From contig DANO01000028.1 in NCBI GenBank assembly GCA_002497295.1, positions 25,146-31,667 on the forward strand: a stretch of DNA of 6,522 nt. Reading direction: 5' to 3'. Below are positions 4,101 through 6,522 of this stretch, one piece after another. How positions within the stretch are numbered: position 1 is the stretch's first letter; every line of letters starts with the position of its first letter. The notes beneath the pieces were generated by a model. That model did no database searches. It was not told the origin of the DNA and saw nothing but the letters and a program-made list of their open reading frames with translations. Both the position numbers and the translations under genes were made by a program. This stretch comes from Euryarchaeota archaeon UBA171 (lineage in GTDB: Archaea; Thermoplasmatota; Poseidoniia; Poseidoniales; Thalassarchaeaceae).

Positions 4101-6522
4101 GCCACCGATAGAGATCATGCCCTCCAGAGCATTTACTGCGACGTTGACATCTGTATTGGAGGAATTCGACTGAGCGGCCGTTATGGCGCTTGTCACTACA
4201 TTCTGTAGGCCAGATACATTCTCGTGGAGATAGTATGATATCCCCAAGGTCGCGATAGTAACAGTCTGGGATGCAGTTGATGAAATTTGGAAATCGAGCT
4301 GCTTCCATTGTCTACTTGTTGAGGGATCCGTTACACTCGGCTGGACGGAGTTGATCTCTGAAATCATGGCGCCGTTGAAATGGATCACTGAAGGGCCTGT
4401 TCCGGAACTATATGTGGACTGGGAAGTCGATCCCAAGGACACCACGACGGTCGAGTCGAAGGTTGGCGAGCCGACGGGGGATACTGCCATGAAGCCAGCT
4501 GCCGCCCAAGACGTCGCATCCACATTCGCATCTGCTGATGTACCCGAAGGCACGAGTACGGAGATGGTGGCTGGGTTGGATGGAGTGAGGGACATAGATT
4601 CGCTTCTTTGCATGGTGCCTCCTTCAATCAGGGATTGCCAGCCGAGGTTGCCATAGCTGCTGCCCATTGGGAAAGCCCAATCGTTTGTGCCATCTGAACC
4701 CAAATCTACAGTCGGGGATCGTGCCGGTTCTGCGAATTTAGCCGAGATGTTGAGTTGATTGATGCTGCCAGTTGGAGATAGGGAGATGGTAGCACGGTAT
4801 CCTGGTTGAAGCCACGGGAATTCTATGAGCCCCCCTGTTACCCCCTGGGGCCCTATAACAGCGCCATTCGCGTCTTTGAAGGTGATTGCAACTCCCGAGT
4901 AGTCCCCTGATACAGATAATGCCCTTATCGGTCTTGAGGAGGTGAGGTACTCGGAATCAATTGTGCCTGCTATTCCTGTGCTGACGATGTAATTCCCCTC
5001 TATGACTGTGCTCGGGCTGAAGGACCAACCATTAGAAATCCCTGAGGAGGCCGAAAGGGTCCTGAAACCGTCTAGCCTTACCGAATTTATCATGGGGGTC
5101 AGACTGGCATTCACAGTTTCAAGGTGGACTTGTATTCTTACAGAGGGGTGTGTTGCAGCATCTATACCGGCGAGAGATACTGGTAATTCGCCCATGTCAA
5201 AGCCCTCTATAGGACTCATGGATACCGAATCCAAGATGGAAATTAGGACTCTGGTTCCCTCAGGGATCTCAGCATCAACATCAACATAGCCCATGTTGAA
5301 GCTTGATTGGTTTGATAAGTCCACTGAGGGGGATGTCCATGACCCGTTTGAACTGTAATTGGGGATGAGTATGCCGAAGTCATCGACGTAAAATCCTTCA
5401 TAATTTTCAGAACCACTATTCTGGCAACATGTATCCGATGAGAATTGGAATCTGAATTGCATTTGTTCGCCAGACCATTGGTCCAGAGGCGCCTCTTTCT
5501 CGGACATCTCATCAAGACCGCATTCTCCATCGAACCACAGCTCATCAGTGCCCCATGGATTGTTCCATGTTGAAGTTCTGATGCCATCGTACCATCCAGT
5601 CATCGAGGGCTGGAAATGCTGCCATGAACCCCCATTGACCCTGTACTGCAGTTGTGCGCCATCAGTGCTCGAGAACGGGTCCATGCAACTCCATTTCGAG
5701 AAATGAAGCGTTGCGCCTGAATCAGGAATATCGTAGTCTGGCGAAAGGAGATATCCATTCTTATTGTCAGAGTATGGCCCATTCAGATCTGTCCCGTAAA
5801 GATATGGGAAGCTTGCTGGCTCCTGAAGAGTGAGTGATGTTCCCAAGAATCCGTAATCCCATACGTCGGAAGCTCCTGTGGTGCTCCAACCGGGAGCATG
5901 GGCATTCTCCGGTGCAGTCGCATACGAGTTCTCGAACCCGAGCGATTGGTCTATGCTTCCGCCGAAAAGCTGGATGTGGTCCCAATCATCGACACATCCT
6001 CCGGCTAAACAGTATCCTCCGGGTGCTACATAATGGTAGAACGTGCTGCTAGTGCCCAAGTCGTCAGACCAGTGTACGGCTGTACCGGGAGTTACGAGGG
6101 ACACATCGGTCAAAAAGACGCCTTCGAAATTATCCTGGGGGGTCCCGTAAGTTACAGAGCCGTCGGTGTCCACGAGAATTCGAAGATACACCGTATTCTG
6201 ATTGAGGAACTGCGCGGGGACGGTGTACTGCTGGATCACTAAACCCCCGCTCTGGTCGCCAGTGGTGCCTGGTATGGCTCCAGTCCTGTCGTCACAATCA
6301 GTACTTGTCAAGGATGTCGAAGATGAAATATCGACCCACGTGGCATTGTTTGTAGACATCTCCACGCAGTAGTTGTCGAAAGAGCTGCCCTCCAAGTCGT
6401 ACTCGATGTTGAGTCGTATCTTGGAGTTGGCCGATGTGCCCTGTGTGTTTATCTGAGTCTGGAGAGCGCCATGGGCGTAATTAGAGTACGAGCAGCTTGC
6501 TTGAGCAGGGAGTGAGCACCCG
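1146..6522 (-). CDS. Giant cell-surface multidomain beta-sandwich protein with C-terminal membrane anchor (N-terminus outside window)
   Basis: The frame is open from the right edge to TGA 1148-1146, giving 1791 visible residues (residue 1 at 6521-6519). No true start is visible: TTG codons such as 6395-6393 lie inside continuing coding sequence. Domains: residues 8-145, jelly-roll ending GVFLTDVSLV; 196-387, MAM / immune-inhibitor-A-like domain with LLSPDYDIP and GFYVDDFGI; 388-490, beta-sandwich with SPSVDL and VRIQVHLET; 602-617, SPTVDLGSDGTNDWAF, opening another beta module; 1083-1222, Ig-like with an EF-hand-like DANEDGIPDSEE loop (1143-1154); 1485-1616, Ig-like with STDRAGNEV; 1617-1720, CARDB-like; 1739-1760, membrane helix followed by Arg1761 and Arg1766; 1767-1791, acidic tail with four DEEY repeats. 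Ten of twelve cysteines are in residues 1-366. Ten N-x-S/T sequons are present. The body should be outside and the tail inside. A role in adhesion, polymer binding or degradation is possible; no HExxH or other catalytic motif is seen in the visible part. An enzymatic domain could lie upstream. Confidence 0.9.
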   Translation of the reverse strand, partial: GCSLPAQASCSYSNYAHGALQTQINTQGTSANSKIRLNIEYDLEGSSFDNYCVEMSTNNATWVDISSSTSLTSTDCDDRTGAIPGTTGDQSGGLVIQQYTVPAQFLNQNTVYLRILVDTDGSVTYGTPQDNFEGVFLTDVSLVTPGTAVHWSDDLGTSSTFYHYVAPGGYCLAGGCVDDWDHIQLFGGSIDQSLGFENSYATAPENAHAPGWSTTGASDVWDYGFLGTSLTLQEPASFPYLYGTDLNGPYSDNKNGYLLSPDYDIPDSGATLHFSKWSCMDPFSSTDGAQLQYRVNGGSWQHFQPSMTGWYDGIRTSTWNNPWGTDELWFDGECGLDEMSEKEAPLDQWSGEQMQFRFQFSSDTCCQNSGSENYEGFYVDDFGILIPNYSSNGSWTSPSVDLSNQSSFNMGYVDVDAEIPEGTRVLISILDSVSMSPIEGFDMGELPVSLAGIDAATHPSVRIQVHLETVNASLTPMINSVRLDGFRTLSASSGISNGWSFSPSTVIEGNYIVSTGIAGTIDSEYLTSSRPIRALSVSGDYSGVAITFKDANGAVIGPQGVTGGLIEFPWLQPGYRATISLSPTGSINQLNISAKFAEPARSPTVDLGSDGTNDWAFPMGSSYGNLGWQSLIEGGTMQRSESMSLTPSNPATISVLVPSGTSADANVDATSWAAAGFMAVSPVGSPTFDSTVVVSLGSTSQSTYSSGTGPSVIHFNGAMISEINSVQPSVTDPSTSRQWKQLDFQISSTASQTVTIATLGISYYLHENVSGLQNVVTSAITAAQSNSSNTDVNVAVNALEGMISIGGGAEYDYITTNHPFVPPNTFAPRAESYHLVTEHSHLFDNSQISSVTLTGITADGASATYSAYSSDGDWSDQGSVSFAQSGSIPGLDLVNSESASTLITDQDGTERIQVNWSISASWGPDDLSSISWSSSATDLNGETRWSAEASSGNGGRSAYENDLEIDSFTVVNHLGNTLSDQFSSMYPFPVDPGNMISIEGSVRFQGSENLRPDSEDFSPAVDLSGTIVQLTPQSGGIFSGNLMVPSGVSSITLQPLLEAIGPTMIPIVNAEDLTIDPPSIMAIVDSEPPVAGPIQILTPLGFQNAAGKIVDPEMPLSVYVTVSDADARASDVTLRYWRTAMDDANEDGIPDSEEYSSITLPLSIGFSGEEQKNFAGIDLTGVPFNSPVYLYIEGTDWSGRTYQSGGTGGGPGASEAWATMLVAEDVETQILGSGFSLDRKSGYLLPGVEHTFTMVIDEPNGIATLDGIDVMLCDDGPTGLGKMFWNPAEQILSTPEDSHVHLLDASATPMESDSILLVEFDFILDWNYPWNAGDPDCSPRARITDDMQMVAQSSLLTSLSWELDNMLEAVPTLTEDLTLPIGESDASGIYLMKGDSFRVNGTLLHAGSGTPFSSGLDETMVEVSFIYGSERVSEASSLGQDGSWTVDLTLPNRPPVYPIMDVMTNVVNPPGSAISSENTGTSITVDSSAPTILFDQTAYPDSSLSVEESDLLNRVKVTLQISDSVGMQQGDLEVAWTFKRGNDPLGAEGSGFIPLILDQEQFDVYQGELDMGSLVNTKLVDGDYILFWVVSTDRAGNEVNGLGSEDNPKRADIRIMEFLPTLTNTVFEPTDRPLPGERVTVKTFWSNPGKRGGSIDVSLWQNNGGESWSQSPPSDSVEIFLEPGSTSVVVDMIFEPSLPGVPVLYVIDGGDFQNLAYPVEGMVVSSADVSGVSSGDSTLAYTLIAFVAAITVGIGIAMAIRAGGGRDDDYDEEYDEEYDEEYDEEYEDDDD
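1159..1163 (-). promoter_or_regulatory. Shine-Dalgarno-like GAGGA inside the acidic-tail codons
   Basis: On the minus strand GAGGA lies 9 bases before the TTG start of the coiled-coil gene. It is part of the Glu-Asp codons at the end of the surface protein, so ribosomes finishing the tail would sit on this site. It supports the TTG start, although GA-rich acidic codons can produce such a motif by chance. Confidence 0.4.
1167..1214 (-). repeat. Four perfect 12-bp tandem repeats encoding DEEY
   Basis: The unit reads CTCTTCATCGTA on the plus strand and TACGAAGAGGAT... in its minus-strand phase, coding Asp-Glu-Glu-Tyr. Four identical copies occupy 48 bases, flanked by degenerate relatives (DDDY on one side, EDDDD on the other). 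All third positions are identical between units, which points to recent duplication or slippage rather than protein-level selection alone. A change in copy number would keep the reading frame and only lengthen or shorten the cytoplasmic tail of the surface protein. Confidence 0.92.
1242..1307 (-). other. Transmembrane helix coding segment of the surface protein
   Basis: This encodes residues 1739-1760 of the visible surface protein (LAYTLIAFVAAITVGIGIAM plus AI), a 22-residue uncharged hydrophobic stretch. It is preceded by a Ser/Gly/Asp linker and followed by Arg, a Gly-rich turn, Arg and the acidic tail. The two arginines directly after the helix place the C-terminus in the cytoplasm by the positive-inside rule. 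Confidence 0.88.
3060..3095 (-). other. EF-hand / thrombospondin-type-3-like calcium loop in the surface protein
   Basis: Residues 1143-1154 read DANEDGIPDSEE. The pattern D-x-N-x-D-G-x-x-D-x-x-E has acidic or amide ligands at loop positions 1, 3, 5, 9 and 12, with Gly at 6 and Ile where EF-hand loops usually carry a hydrophobic residue (position 7 here). Such loops are common in extracellular proteins that need calcium for rigidity. It sits within an Ig-like module and is the only such loop I found in the visible protein. Confidence 0.6.

Noticed and set aside
2132..5985. Several open frames of 60-114 codons inside the surface-protein region on both strands
   Set aside because: All lie in other frames of a continuous long coding sequence with convincing domain structure, and none shows a recognisable motif or ribosome-binding site of its own.
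6393..6395. TTG as the start of the giant surface protein
   Set aside because: The frame continues upstream without a stop to the window edge through plausible beta-strand sequence that includes two more cysteines, so the gene is truncated by the window.

Overview
The window most likely comes from an archaeon, probably a marine Euryarchaeota/Thermoplasmatota of the Poseidoniales (Marine Group II) type. This is inference, not proof. The evidence is a giant extracellular beta-sandwich protein held by a single C-terminal membrane helix with a very acidic cytoplasmic tail. There is no LPXTG, PEP-CTERM or PGF-CTERM sorting signal. Genes are packed with almost no spacing, and there are signal-anchored small exported proteins. 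Base composition is intermediate, about 45-55% G+C by hand count. No rRNA, tRNA, mobile element or CRISPR array is visible.

Layout from left to right. (1) Positions 1-214, minus strand: the N-terminal part of a small membrane-anchored exported protein with a Cys/His-rich segment, cut by the left edge. (2) Positions 215-249: a very short divergent intergenic gap that must hold or adjoin the start signals of two genes. (3) Positions 250-867, plus strand: a complete AlkA/Mag-type DNA-3-methyladenine glycosylase. (4) Positions 868-1149, minus strand: a 93-residue protein with a strong predicted coiled coil, meeting the glycosylase tail to tail with no bases between the two stop codons. (5) Positions 1146 to the right edge, minus strand: at least 1791 residues of a giant surface protein, with the N-terminus outside the window.

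The giant surface protein and the coiled-coil protein form a two-gene unit. The stop codon of the first overlaps the apparent TTG start of the second, and a Shine-Dalgarno-like GAGGA lies inside the codons for the acidic tail, so translational coupling is likely. The surface protein runs from Cys-rich jelly-roll (MAM / immune-inhibitor-A-like) domains at the visible N-terminal end, through many beta-sandwich and Ig-like modules, to a CARDB-like membrane-proximal domain, one membrane helix and a tail with four perfect DEEY repeats. The glycosylase is an unrelated housekeeping DNA repair gene.

The most interesting points are the tandem 12-bp repeat encoding the cytoplasmic tail, the coupled coiled-coil partner, the zero-gap convergent junction at a TGATCA palindrome, and the hidden Cys/His membrane protein at the left edge. 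I see no clear evidence of a wholly new defence or metabolic system. The surface protein plus coupled coiled-coil protein is the best candidate for an undescribed two-component unit.
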